Assembly: GCF_018394055.1 (NCBI RefSeq)
Contig: NZ_CP074441.1
Coordinates: forward strand, 62,001-126,000
Length of the DNA: 64,000 nt
Direction of reading: 5' to 3'
Origin: Weissella ceti
GTDB taxonomy: Bacteria; Bacillota; Bacilli; Lactobacillales; Lactobacillaceae
Shown: piece by piece, positions 7,924 to 18,096 of the stretch
How the letters are laid out: every line of letters starts with the position of its first letter
Position numbering within the stretch: position 1 is the stretch's first letter
Made by a program: the position numbers and the translations under genes
Notes under the pieces: generated by a model
Told to the model about the DNA's origin: nothing
Database searches by the model: none
Seen by the model: only the letters and a program-made list of their open reading frames with translations

Positions 7924-9057
7924 ATGAAAAAAACAATGAGTACAGTGGTTGTTGCTGTCTTGGCTGGTTTAGTTGGTGGTGGGAGTGCTGTTGGGATTGC
8001 GACGTACTATGGTATGGGCACGACATCACCAAAAGTAACGCAACCAAATACGAAGGTGGCGGATTCTGCAGTTAAGGATGACTCACAAGCAACTAAGGCG
8101 TTTAAAAACGTCTCAGGAGCTGTTGTGTCGGTTATTAACTTGCAGGGTGGACGTTCGGGGGATGAGTTGTTAGAAACAGCGTCTGAAGGGTCAGGTGTTA
8201 TTTATAAGAGTAAAGGTAAAGATGCCTATGTTGTGACCAATAATCACGTGGTAGATGGATCACGAAAGATTCAAATCTTGATGCAAGATGGGACTAAAGA
8301 ATCTGCAACGTTAGTTGGGACTGATGTTGAAACTGATTTGGCAGTCTTAAAGATTTCTAATTCAAGTGTCACTAAGGTAGCTGAATTTGCTAATTCAGAT
8401 CAACTGCAACCAGGTGAAACAGCTTTGGCGATTGGGTCACCTCTAGGTTCTGAATATGCAACCTCTGTCACAGAAGGAATTATTTCAGCGCCTAAGCGTG
8501 AAATTGAGAGTCATACACCGGATGGACAACGGTTAGGAAAGGCAACTGTTATTCAAACTGATGCGGCCATTAACCCAGGTAATTCTGGCGGAGCTTTGGT
8601 TAATTTGGCGGGGCAAGTTGTTGGCATTAATTCAATGAAGTTGGCACAATCTCAATCAGGAACTGCAGTAGAAGGGATGGGGTTTGCTATTCCGGCCAAT
8701 ACGGTGGTGCAGATTATTGAAGCGCTTGAAAAGGATGGTAAAGTAACACGTCCTAGTCTAGGTATATCTCTGTTTGATATCAGTAACATTGCGGCTGAAG
8801 ATCAACAAGACATTTTGCAATTACCAAAGAAGGTTAAGTCGGGTGTTGTGATTATGAAGACCGAACGTAATGGTTCTGCTGCGCGTGCCGGATTGAAGAA
8901 GTTTGACGTTATTACAAAGTTGAATGATGTTGATGTAGCAGACGCAAGTGACTTGCGAAATGCATTGTACCAATTCAATGTAGGTGACACGATTACGGTG
9001 ACTTATTATCGTGATGGTAAGGAACAAACTTTGCAAATGAAACTACAGTCAAATTAG
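7924..9057 (+). CDS. htrA: membrane-anchored serine protease HtrA/DegP
   Basis: Surface quality-control protease that degrades misfolded exported proteins. N-terminal TM anchor (about 6-28), trypsin-like protease with catalytic triad His108 (NNHVVDG), Asp138 (TDLAVLKI) and Ser221 (NPGNSGGAL), and one PDZ domain (about 275-370). The 377 residues are usual for lactobacilli. The ATG follows GGGGAGTGGGAG. It is downstream of the wal operon, a common arrangement in lactic acid bacteria, but separated from it by two terminators. No clear promoter was found in the 70 bases upstream. Confidence 0.96.
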   Translation: MKKTMSTVVVAVLAGLVGGGSAVGIATYYGMGTTSPKVTQPNTKVADSAVKDDSQATKAFKNVSGAVVSVINLQGGRSGDELLETASEGSGVIYKSKGKDAYVVTNNHVVDGSRKIQILMQDGTKESATLVGTDVETDLAVLKISNSSVTKVAEFANSDQLQPGETALAIGSPLGSEYATSVTEGIISAPKREIESHTPDGQRLGKATVIQTDAAINPGNSGGALVNLAGQVVGINSMKLAQSQSGTAVEGMGFAIPANTVVQIIEALEKDGKVTRPSLGISLFDISNIAAEDQQDILQLPKKVKSGVVIMKTERNGSAARAGLKKFDVITKLNDVDVADASDLRNALYQFNVGDTITVTYYRDGKEQTLQMKLQSN

Positions 9058-9113
9058 TTAATATGTGTAAATAAGTTTTAAAAAATAAGATGGTTGAATA
9101 AACTGATAAACGG

Positions 9114-9119
9114 TATACT
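9114..9119 (+). promoter_or_regulatory. -10 box of the C-rich-loop RNA
   Basis: TATACT about 7 bases before the outer stem of the RNA. A possible -35, TTGAAT at 9094-9099, leaves only a 14-base spacer, so the upstream element is uncertain. Confidence 0.55.
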
Positions 9120-9125
9120 TGAAGT

Positions 9126-9297
9126 GTCAACGATAGTTGAACACCCATTACTCCCCGAAGTAATGAATAAGACATGTTGGTCCCCACCGCATGTCCATGT
9201 GGGTTCACCCCGAATAGAACCTACTGGCATCGTTTGATCACAACCCCCTTGTGGTTGAGCATAAAGAAAAGCCTAGTCCAATGGACTAGGCTTTTTT
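9126..9297 (+). ncRNA. structured small RNA with four C-rich hairpin loops
   Basis: About 170 nt between htrA and a convergent gene, with no open frame. Stem 1 (9146-9165) presents loop CCCCGA. Stem 2 (9171-9195) presents CCCC. Stem 3 (9199-9224, 8 bp) presents ACCCCGAATA. A closing helix AACGAT/ATCGTT (9129-9134 with 9229-9234) encloses these three. Stem 4 (9239-9253) presents CCCCC. A strong terminator ends it (9271-9297). Every loop carries four or five consecutive C. In Listeria LhrC and staphylococcal Rsa RNAs, such loops pair with G-rich Shine-Dalgarno sequences; the same role is inferred here. No Rfam family was recognised. Confidence 0.75.
9271..9297 (+). terminator. terminator of the C-rich-loop RNA
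   Basis: GCCTAGTCC, loop AAT, GGACTAGGC and six T residues: a perfect 9-bp stem. Confidence 0.92.
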
Positions 9298-9333
9298 CGT
9301 GTCTAAAATGTTGAAGAATAAGTTGGAAAGAGG

Positions 9334-9762
9334 TTAAATGCGTGAAAAAGCTAAGGTGAAGTCATAAGTACCTAAAGTCTCTTCGCCTGTTTTTAATGCA
9401 TACGCCAAATGTGCAGTGCCGGCCTCAATATCCATGGTTAGTTCAGATGTATGAATGTCAAATAATAGGTTACCTGCGGCGGTGCGATAATGTGTGGTTG
9501 TAGGTTGTGTCAAATCGAATGTTAGACGAGCATCAGCTGCGCCAGAACGGCGAATTTGGATCGTATTATCATGTGCCAGCTTAATTGTGACATTGGTTTG
9601 CCAGGTTGTGTCGTCCACAACTGTTTCTTCCACATAACGGATATAGCTAGCAGTTGGCATTTCGGTGATTGTTCCGTTTACCAGAGTTTCGATAGTTTCC
9701 TGTTGGTTTTCTTGTTGGATTTTGCTGATAGCTTTAATCGCAATTGGTAATTCTTGTGGCAT
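9334..9762 (-). CDS. DUF1934 (YwiB-like) beta-barrel protein
   Basis: A 142-residue cytoplasmic protein of the DUF1934/YwiB family, a calycin-like beta barrel of unknown function found across Firmicutes. Alternating hydrophobic/polar beta strands fill the whole sequence (for example TIKLAHDNTIQIRRSG and HLAYALKTGEETLGTYDF). ATG 9762 is taken as the start because AAGGAGG lies 6 bases before it; the frame remains open 11 codons upstream. It is transcribed toward the C-rich-loop RNA and is divergent from the next gene. No function is assigned. Confidence 0.8.
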   Translation of the reverse strand: MPQELPIAIKAISKIQQENQQETIETLVNGTITEMPTASYIRYVEETVVDDTTWQTNVTIKLAHDNTIQIRRSGAADARLTFDLTQPTTTHYRTAAGNLLFDIHTSELTMDIEAGTAHLAYALKTGEETLGTYDFTLAFSRI

Positions 9763-9958
9763 AGTTGCCTCCTTGGAATGAATAATAAAGTACATTATAC
9801 GCTGGTTAAATCGGAATAGTAAGGGATGACATCTATGTATAAAGCCCGCAAATTCGCTGTAAATGGTGGTATAATAGGGTTCTAACTATTTATTTGGACT
9901 TAAATACAGTGTAAATGAGTAAAGATTACATAACAAACGACAAGCGGAGGTGAGTGAA

Positions 9959-11332
9959 ATGGGTATGAATAAAGAAACAGTCTTTCGAGATCCTGTATTA
10001 AACTCAGTTGTCGTCAAAGATCAAGTTATTTTGGATTTAATTGGCACGACTGAATTTCAACGATTGCGACGTATTAAACAATTAGGAAGTGCCAATGCGG
10101 TCTTTCACGGCGCAGAACATTCACGTTTTTCACATTCACTAGGTGTTTACGAAATTGCTCGTCGTTTTGAAGAACAATTAACAGCGCTGCACGCTACTAA
10201 AACGCCTGGTGATGGTCTGTGGGATCCCTCAGAACGCATTGTACTATTAGCAGCTGCATTATTGCATGATTTAGGGCATGGACCTTACTCACATACCTTT
10301 GAACATATCTTTGGGACAAATCATGAAGATTACACACGTATGATTATTACTGAAGAAGGAACAGAAATTAATGCTGTTTTGCGCGAGTATGATCAAGATT
10401 TGCCAGCTAAGGTAGCTGCGGTTATTAATAAAACGTATCCAAATAAACAAGTTGTGCAATTGATTTCTAGTCAGATTGATGCTGACCGCATGGATTATCT
10501 TTTGCGCGATGCATATTATACTGGTGCCACGTATGGTGAATTTGATTTAAGTCGAATTACACGTATGATGCGCCCATATCAAAATGGCATTGCTTTTGAA
10601 GAAAAAGGGTTATACGCGATTGAAGATTATGTTGTGTCGCGGTACCAAATGTATGTGCAGGTCTACTTCCATCCAGTTGCGCGAGCTTTGGAGACGATTT
10701 TGACAAAACTGTTAGAGCGTGCCAAGTTCTTGTTTGAACAAGACGTGAACGAAACACGTATTGATAAAGATTTCATTTCGCTCGAACTCCAAACGGTATT
10801 TGAACAACGAGAAGGTATTCCCGTATCCGAATATTTGAAGTTAGATGACAGTGTCATGTTGGCAGATATTAATCGTTGGCGTTTCCATTCAGATCCGGTC
10901 CTGGCTGATCTAGCGAAGCGTTTCTTAGATCGTAAACCACTCAAGTCTATTGAAGTGACAGATGAAACGCGTGACTTATTGCCAGCGTTGCGTGATTTGA
11001 TTGAAACGGCGGGCTTCTCCGTAAAGTACTATACGGCTGAGAATGATAGTTTTGATCAACCTTACAGTGATCACCAGCTACAGGGGTCAAGTCAGCGTAC
11101 GCAAATCGAATTGATGGCACAAGATGGTTCGCGAACTGATTTGTCAGATCGTAGCGCTGTGGTGGCGGCTTTGATGGGGCGTGCGTTTGGAGACACACGT
11201 TTCTTCTTCCCTAAAGAAATGATGAAAACAGATATGACGGATGACTTGATGGCAGCGGTTTACGCTGAATTTCAAAGTTATATCCATAATGGTCGCCTAG
11301 TTGCGTTAGATAGTGTTGATGTGAAAGAATGA
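9959..11332 (+). CDS. HD-domain phosphohydrolase, YwfO/dNTPase-like
   Basis: Metal-dependent HD hydrolase related to B. subtilis YwfO and the enterococcal dNTP triphosphohydrolase, within the SAMHD1 superfamily; probably hydrolyses dNTPs in the cytoplasm. The N-terminus carries the substrate-side motif HSRFSHSLG (54-62). The metal-binding His-Asp pair is 103-104 (LLHDLGHGPYSH). Another conserved element is SSQIDADRMDYLLRDA. The length of 457 residues fits. ATG 9959 is preferred over GTG 9950 because GGAGG occupies 9946-9950. Substrate specificity cannot be read from sequence. Confidence 0.9.
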   Translation: MGMNKETVFRDPVLNSVVVKDQVILDLIGTTEFQRLRRIKQLGSANAVFHGAEHSRFSHSLGVYEIARRFEEQLTALHATKTPGDGLWDPSERIVLLAAALLHDLGHGPYSHTFEHIFGTNHEDYTRMIITEEGTEINAVLREYDQDLPAKVAAVINKTYPNKQVVQLISSQIDADRMDYLLRDAYYTGATYGEFDLSRITRMMRPYQNGIAFEEKGLYAIEDYVVSRYQMYVQVYFHPVARALETILTKLLERAKFLFEQDVNETRIDKDFISLELQTVFEQREGIPVSEYLKLDDSVMLADINRWRFHSDPVLADLAKRFLDRKPLKSIEVTDETRDLLPALRDLIETAGFSVKYYTAENDSFDQPYSDHQLQGSSQRTQIELMAQDGSRTDLSDRSAVVAALMGRAFGDTRFFFPKEMMKTDMTDDLMAAVYAEFQSYIHNGRLVALDSVDVKE

Positions 11333-11361
11333 TTGTATACAAAATAATATGAGGTGTTGGG

Positions 11362-12174
11362 ATGATTAAACTAGTAACGATTGATATTGATGATACATTG
11401 GTAAACTCTGCCAAAGAAATTACACCACGTGTTAAAGCGGCAGTCCAAGCAGCTACGGCAGCAGGGGTGAAGATTGTTTTGACAACAGGACGTCCAATTA
11501 CTGGTGTACAAGCTTACTTGGATGAATTGGGATTGAACAATCGTGATGATCAATTCGTGGCAACGTACAATGGGGCTATGGTGCAAACAACTTCAGGTAA
11601 GACAATTGGTGGAAATCCATTGGACCACGCTTCATACGTTAAGTTGGCTAACTGGGCAGTTGAAAACAACTACTACATTCAAGTTGAAAGTTCAGCAGAA
11701 GCATTTACGCCAAGTCGTAAGGTTAATCCAGCTGCTAGTGGTGAAAACTACATGGTTAAGATGCCATTGAACATTGTAGACGTTGCAGATATGGATCCGG
11801 AACTAGCTTACGTGAAGTTCATGTTCATTGAGCCAGCGGATCGTCTACAACAAGTACGTGAAGATTTGGCCAAGACAAACTTTGCAGACGAATTTACATT
11901 CGTACAATCAAGTACAGAATTCCTTGAAGTGTTGAATCAATCAGCCAACAAGGGAAATGCATTGCGTGCTTTGGCGCAACACTTGGATATTGATATGGCT
12001 GATACAATGGCAATTGGTGACCAAGCAAATGACCTAACAATGATCGAAGCTGCAGGGCTTGGTGTTGCAATGGGTAACGCTGTGCCAGCTATCAAGGATG
12101 CTGCTCAAGCAGAAACAACAACACAAAATGAAGATGGTGTAGGTGTTGCGCTAGAAAAGTTTGTGTTAGCTTAA
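11362..12174 (+). CDS. Cof-type HAD hydrolase (sugar-phosphatase YidA-like)
   Basis: Haloacid dehalogenase-fold phosphatase of the Cof/IIB class, probably acting on sugar phosphates or related metabolites. Motif I DIDDTL (Asp8 nucleophile, Asp10), motif II TTGRP, and motifs III/IV NKGNAL and GDQANDLTMIEAAG. A large C2 cap lies between about residues 85 and 190. Length 270 is typical. It follows the HD hydrolase by 29 bases with a GAGGTG ribosome site. A second HAD gene of the same class starts at 63632. Confidence 0.93.
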   Translation: MIKLVTIDIDDTLVNSAKEITPRVKAAVQAATAAGVKIVLTTGRPITGVQAYLDELGLNNRDDQFVATYNGAMVQTTSGKTIGGNPLDHASYVKLANWAVENNYYIQVESSAEAFTPSRKVNPAASGENYMVKMPLNIVDVADMDPELAYVKFMFIEPADRLQQVREDLAKTNFADEFTFVQSSTEFLEVLNQSANKGNALRALAQHLDIDMADTMAIGDQANDLTMIEAAGLGVAMGNAVPAIKDAAQAETTTQNEDGVGVALEKFVLA

Positions 12175-12206
12175 GAAAGAATGCTTGACTAATTCTGTCT
12201 TGAGTG

Positions 12207-12235
12207 TTGCTCAAAAGTGAGAGATATTGTATTAT
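12207..12235 (+). promoter_or_regulatory. promoter of rpoE
   Basis: -35 TTGCTC (12207-12212), 17-base spacer, -10 TATTAT (12230-12235). Confidence 0.65.
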
Positions 12236-12272
12236 TAGACATTGAGTAAAACTGCGAAAGGACGTGCTTGAT

Positions 12273-12854
12273 TTGGCGATTACACAATTTGAAGGTCAAA
12301 ACACAGCAGAGCTATCTATGATTGAAGTGGCACGGGCAATTTTGTCTGACCGTCACGAGACTATGGCGTTCTCTGATTTGTTAAATGAAGTTCAATCATT
12401 TACGGGAAAGACGGATGACGAAATCCGCGCCCGTTTGGCACAATTCTATACTGATTTAAATATTGACGGGTCATTTATCTCATTGGGAGATAATGTTTGG
12501 GGGCTACGTTCATGGTATCCAATCGATTCTATTGACGAAGCTGTCCACTTGGACCTTGAAGAAGAAGAAGCAACTGCAAAGCCTAAGAAGAAGCGTAAGA
12601 AGATTAACGCCTTCTTGGCTGACGTTGCGGATGATGACGATGTGATCGACTACAATGATGACGATCCTGAAGATGATGACTTTGGTGCGGTTGAAACGTC
12701 AAAGGATGACGCAGACGATGCAGATGCAGCGGATGATGATTCAGATGACGATTCAGACGACGACTTTGATGAAGTTGCTGGCGGAATCGGTGAAGAAATT
12801 GGTGGAATTGCACCAGTTGATGACGATTACGGTTCAGGTGACATCGAAAAGTAG
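12273..12854 (+). CDS. rpoE: RNA polymerase delta subunit
   Basis: Gram-positive-specific RNA polymerase subunit that speeds enzyme recycling and helps sense initiating NTP. The N-terminal HARE-HTH winged helix covers about 10-90. The C-terminal half is an unstructured acidic tail of Asp/Glu runs (about 100-185), preceded by a short Lys-rich stretch (KPKKKRKK), as in B. subtilis delta. TTG 12273 is preferred over GTG 12264 because AAAGGA would abut the latter. It stands directly before pyrG, the conserved Firmicutes order. HelD, its partner in polymerase recycling, is encoded at 20054. Confidence 0.93.
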   Translation: MAITQFEGQNTAELSMIEVARAILSDRHETMAFSDLLNEVQSFTGKTDDEIRARLAQFYTDLNIDGSFISLGDNVWGLRSWYPIDSIDEAVHLDLEEEEATAKPKKKRKKINAFLADVADDDDVIDYNDDDPEDDDFGAVETSKDDADDADAADDDSDDDSDDDFDEVAGGIGEEIGGIAPVDDDYGSGDIEK

Positions 12855-12872
12855 GTCATGAAAAAACTATAG

Positions 12873-12901
12873 TTGACAAACCGGTAACTTGTCTGTATTA
12901 T
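12873..12901 (+). promoter_or_regulatory. promoter of pyrG
   Basis: -35 TTGACA (12873-12878), 17-base spacer, -10 TATTAT (12896-12901). The initially transcribed region begins GGGCTC at 12910, correctly spaced from the -10. Confidence 0.9.
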
Positions 12902-12909
12902 TAAGTTCC

Positions 12910-14631
<1,722 letters not shown>

Positions 14632-14643
14632 AGATTTATGGGA

Positions 14644-14673
14644 GTTGGTAGAGAAATCTACCAACTTTTTTTT
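14644..14673 (+). terminator. terminator of pyrG
   Basis: GTTGGTAGA, loop GAAA, TCTACCAAC and eight T residues. Confidence 0.95.
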
Positions 14674-14701
14674 GTGTATTTATTAAGTATTCAATTTTCT
14701 C

Positions 14702-14730
14702 TTAAACTTTATGTGAAAATAGGTTACACT
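14702..14730 (+). promoter_or_regulatory. promoter of murA and its long leader
   Basis: -35 TTAAAC (14702-14707), 17-base spacer, -10 TACACT (14725-14730). The ATG is about 155 bases further on, so the mRNA has a long 5' leader (to 14893). It contains a GAGAAA/TTTCTC inverted repeat and ends with AAGAGGA. No riboswitch family was recognised. Confidence 0.7.
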
Positions 14731-14893
14731 AGTAGAAGTGTCTAGAGAAATTTAATTACACAATGAATAAGTTTCTCAAAGATGTTCTCACGTCTTTTCG
14801 TTTGAATACGTAGGCACACGCAATAATAGACAAAATAACACATGAAAGCCTAAACGGCGCGGACGGATGGTCTGCATTTAAGAGGATACACAA

Positions 14894-16156
14894 ATGAAGA
14901 AGTTAGTTATTCGTGGCGGACGCCCGCTAAGTGGTGAAGTAACAATTGGAGGAGCAAAGAATTCAACAGTTGCGTTGATTCCTGCCTCAATCCTTTCGGA
15001 AGATCCAGTACGTTTTGACAATGTCCCTGATATCTTGGACGTACAAAACCTACAATTGATCATGGAGTCAATGAACGTTAAGTCTGATTTCACAGACGGT
15101 GTTTTGACTGTGGATCCAACACAAATCGTTGAAGCTGAATTGCCATCAACAGCAATCAAGAGCTTGCGTGCTTCATACTACTTCATGGGATCATTGTTGG
15201 GACGTTTTGGACGTGCTACTGTGACTTTCCCAGGTGGAGATAACATTGGCCCTCGCCCAATTGACCAACACATCAAGGGATTTGAAGCTTTGGGTGCAAC
15301 AGTTACTGAAGAAAACGATACTGTACACATCGTTGCTGAAAATGGGCTAAAGGGTGCTCGCATCTTCTTGGACATGGTTTCAGTTGGCGCAACAATGAAC
15401 ATTATCTTGGCTGCGGTACATGCTCAAGGAACGACAATTTTGGAAAACGCCGCTAAGGAACCTGAAATTATTGACTTGGCTATGTTCTTGAACAACATGG
15501 GTGCTGATGTTCGTGGTGCTGGTACTGATGTGATCCGTATTACAGGTGTTGAACACTTGGGTTCACAATCAACACATACAATCATCCCAGACCGTATTGA
15601 AGCTGGAACTTATCTATCAATGGCTGCCGCACAAGGTGAAGGTGTCTTGGTTAAGAACATTATTCCAGAACACATGGAAGCATTTATTTCAAAGATGCTA
15701 GAAATGGGAATTGAACTTGATGTTCGTGATGACAGCATTTACGTGCCAGCATCAAAGAATTTGAAGCCAATCACAATCAAGACAGCGCCTTACCCAAGTT
15801 TTGCGACTGACTTGCAACAACCAATCACACCATTGTTGAGCCGCGCTGAAGGCGAAAGTAAGATTGTGGAAACAATCTACCCAGCCCGCACACGTCATAT
15901 TCCTGAATTGAACAACATGGGGATGGTTATCGAATCAACAGAACCTGGTTTGATTACAATTGGACACACTGAAAACATGGAAGGATCAGTTGTTAAGGCT
16001 GCTGAAATTCGTGCAGGAATTGCTTTGGTAATTGCTGGATTGATGTCTGACGGTGAAACAGTTGTTGAAGATGCTGAACACGTGCTACGTGGTTACGAAC
16101 GCATCATCGAAAAGTTAACTAACTTGAATGCAGATATTAAGATTGTTGAAGATTAA
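14894..16156 (+). CDS. murA: UDP-N-acetylglucosamine 1-carboxyvinyltransferase, Asp-type active site
   Basis: First committed step of peptidoglycan synthesis: transfers enolpyruvate from PEP to UDP-GlcNAc. The family signature is clear (GGAKNS at 19-24, IGPRPIDQHIKGFEALGA) and 420 residues is normal. The loop that usually reads PGGC-IGPRP reads PGGDNIGPRP here, so the residue attacked by fosfomycin is Asp116 instead of Cys. Asp-type MurA enzymes (for example in mycobacteria) are active and fosfomycin-insensitive. Which of the two Firmicutes paralogues (MurA or MurZ) this is cannot be decided here. Confidence 0.94.
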   Translation: MKKLVIRGGRPLSGEVTIGGAKNSTVALIPASILSEDPVRFDNVPDILDVQNLQLIMESMNVKSDFTDGVLTVDPTQIVEAELPSTAIKSLRASYYFMGSLLGRFGRATVTFPGGDNIGPRPIDQHIKGFEALGATVTEENDTVHIVAENGLKGARIFLDMVSVGATMNIILAAVHAQGTTILENAAKEPEIIDLAMFLNNMGADVRGAGTDVIRITGVEHLGSQSTHTIIPDRIEAGTYLSMAAAQGEGVLVKNIIPEHMEAFISKMLEMGIELDVRDDSIYVPASKNLKPITIKTAPYPSFATDLQQPITPLLSRAEGESKIVETIYPARTRHIPELNNMGMVIESTEPGLITIGHTENMEGSVVKAAEIRAGIALVIAGLMSDGETVVEDAEHVLRGYERIIEKLTNLNADIKIVED

Positions 16157-16187
16157 TCTGCTTTTCAATAATAATTAAAAAAATTCT

Positions 16188-16219
16188 ACCCAGAGCCCTA
16201 AGGTTCTGGGTTTTATTTT
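16188..16219 (+). terminator. terminator of murA
   Basis: ACCCAGAGCC pairs with GGTTCTGGGT across a 4-base loop, followed by TTTTATTTTT. Confidence 0.88.
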
Positions 16220-16239
16220 TCTTTGCGAAGTATTGATAC

Positions 16240-16268
16240 TTGCAAAAACATATATATAAAGGTACACT
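16240..16268 (+). promoter_or_regulatory. promoter of the DEAD-box helicase gene
   Basis: -35 TTGCAA (16240-16245), 17-base spacer, -10 TACACT (16263-16268). Confidence 0.7.
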
Positions 16269-16275
16269 AGTCAAG

Positions 16276-16391
16276 TTACAAAAAAATCGCTAAAGCAACT
16301 AAGCGCGTCACGGCACCGGATTGTGCTCAGCTTAGTTTGTTTATAAAAACTGTAGGACAATACACCCGGTATTGTCATCGGAGGAAAAATT
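16276..16391 (+). promoter_or_regulatory. structured 5' leader of the DEAD-box helicase mRNA
   Basis: About 115 nt with two hairpins. AACTAAGC pairs with GCTTAGTT and encloses GCAC/GTGC. A second perfect stem GACAATAC/GTATTGTC (16356-16376, loop ACCCG) ends only three bases before the GGAGG ribosome site, so folding may limit ribosome access. Leaders of this type are common on cold-induced helicase genes; a thermosensing role is inference. Confidence 0.55.
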
Positions 16392-17972
16392 TTGAAGTTT
16401 TCAGAGTTGGGTCTAACAAAGGACCTATTAACAGCCATTGAAAAGCAAGGCTATGAAGAAGCAACACCTATCCAAGAAAAGACTATTCCATTGACTTTGG
16501 ATGGAAAAGACGTCATTGGTCAAGCCCAAACAGGTACTGGTAAGACAGCGGCCTTTGGTCTTCCAATCTTGGAAATGACTGATACGACAGATTCTAAGGT
16601 CCAAGCCTTGGTAGTATCACCTACACGTGAATTGGCAATCCAAACACAAGAAGAATTGTTCAAGTTGGGTCGCGAAAAGCGTGTTCGTGTACAAGCCGTC
16701 TTTGGTGGAGCTGACATCCGTCGTCAAATCAATGGTTTGCAACATGGTGCACACATTGTTGTGGGAACACCAGGTCGTTTGATCGACCACATCCGTCGTG
16801 GAACAATCGATTTGTCTGAAGTTAAGACATTGGTATTGGACGAAGCTGACGAAATGTTGAACATGGGATTCTTGGATGATATTGAAGCAATCTTGAAGGC
16901 AGTTCCTGACAAGCGTCAAACATTGCTATTCTCAGCAACTATGCCACCAGCTATCAAGCGTATCGGTGTGCAATTCATGAAGGATCCAGTTCACATTCAA
17001 ATCGAAGCTAAGGAATTGACAACTGACTTGGTTGAACAATTCTACGTTCGCGTTAAGGAAAGTGAAAAGTTTGATGCTTTGACTCGTATCTTGGATGTTC
17101 AACAACCTAAGTTGGCAATCATGTTCGGTCGTACAAAGCGTCGTGTTGACGAATTGACTCGTGGTCTAGAACTACGTGGTTACAAGGCTGCCGGAATCCA
17201 CGGTGACTTGACGCAACAAAAGCGTTCACAAGTGTTGAAGCAATTCAAGAACCACGAACTACGTATCTTGGTTGCAACTGACGTTGCTGCCCGTGGTTTG
17301 GACGTTTCTGGTGTTGACTTCGTTTACAACTTCGATATTCCACAAGAAGCAGAATCATACGTTCACCGTATTGGACGTACTGGTCGTGCCGGAGCCGAAG
17401 GTACTTCAGTAACATTCATCACTAGTGCTGAAATGGACTACTTGAAGGAAATCGAAAAGTTGACTAAGAAGCGTATGACACCTTTGAAGCCAGCTACTCT
17501 TGAAGAAGCAATTGCTGGACGTCTAGGTGCAGCTACTGATCGTGTTGATAAGTTGGTTAAGCGTGCTAACGTAAGCTTGGCAGAAGACCAAATCAACGCA
17601 TTGACTGAAAAGTACGATGCACAAACTTTGGCGGCAGCCCTATTGGGTGCTGTTGCTGACATCTCAGACATGGAAGCCCCAGTGACTCTATCACACGAAC
17701 GTCCATTGCCACGTAAGCGTGGTGGTAACGGTGGTGGTCGCGGTGGTTACCGTGGTGGAAACCGTGGTGGCGGACGTCGCGAAGGTGGAAACCGTGAAGG
17801 TGGTCGTGGTGGTTACCGTGGTGGCCGTCGTGAAGGCGGAAACCGTGAAGGTGGTCGTGGTGGATCATCACGTCGCGAAGGTGGAAACCGTAATGGTGGA
17901 TCATCACGTCGTGAAGGTGGAAACGGTGGACAACGTCGTTCACGTGATTTCGTAATCCGTAACAACGATTAA
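16392..17972 (+). CDS. cshA: DEAD-box ATP-dependent RNA helicase CshA
   Basis: RNA helicase of RNA decay, ribosome assembly and cold growth. Q motif near 1-28 (FSELGLTKDLL...TPIQ), Walker A AQTGTGKT (45-52), PTRELAIQ, GTPGRL, DEAD (150-153), SAT, and motif VI HRIGRTGRAG. The last 80 residues are a strongly basic RGG/GGNR repeat region (about 445-520) expected to bind RNA. TTG is the start: GGAGG lies 7 bases upstream and MKFSELG is the family N-terminus. Lys codons are almost all AAG, suggesting high expression. Confidence 0.95.
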   Translation: MKFSELGLTKDLLTAIEKQGYEEATPIQEKTIPLTLDGKDVIGQAQTGTGKTAAFGLPILEMTDTTDSKVQALVVSPTRELAIQTQEELFKLGREKRVRVQAVFGGADIRRQINGLQHGAHIVVGTPGRLIDHIRRGTIDLSEVKTLVLDEADEMLNMGFLDDIEAILKAVPDKRQTLLFSATMPPAIKRIGVQFMKDPVHIQIEAKELTTDLVEQFYVRVKESEKFDALTRILDVQQPKLAIMFGRTKRRVDELTRGLELRGYKAAGIHGDLTQQKRSQVLKQFKNHELRILVATDVAARGLDVSGVDFVYNFDIPQEAESYVHRIGRTGRAGAEGTSVTFITSAEMDYLKEIEKLTKKRMTPLKPATLEEAIAGRLGAATDRVDKLVKRANVSLAEDQINALTEKYDAQTLAAALLGAVADISDMEAPVTLSHERPLPRKRGGNGGGRGGYRGGNRGGGRREGGNREGGRGGYRGGRREGGNREGGRGGSSRREGGNRNGGSSRREGGNGGQRRSRDFVIRNND

Positions 17973-17988
17973 TATAAAATTGAGAAAA

Positions 17989-18017
17989 CTTGGGCATTTT
18001 GGTGCCTGGGTTTTTTT
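17989..18017 (+). terminator. terminator of cshA
   Basis: CTTGGGCA pairs with TGCCTGGG (partly G-U) across a TTTTGG loop, followed by seven T. Confidence 0.85.
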
Positions 18018-18096
18018 GTTTGTCTTGAGAATTTCAGGGTAAATAATGCCACAGATAAACGGCGGTATAGTATAATCGACATAGAGGGAAAATGTC

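Noticed and set aside
9126-9297. 6S RNA or SRP RNA as identity of the structured RNA
   Set aside because: 6S RNA is one long hairpin with a central bubble, and the SRP signature loop is absent; the fold here is multibranched with C-rich loops.
12604-12813. His-rich minus-strand frame opposite rpoE
   Set aside because: Antisense shadow of the GAT/GAC-rich acidic tail of the delta subunit.
17593-17997. His-rich 134-codon minus-strand frame opposite the cshA tail
   Set aside because: Mirror image of the RGG/GGNR repeat codons; no start signals.
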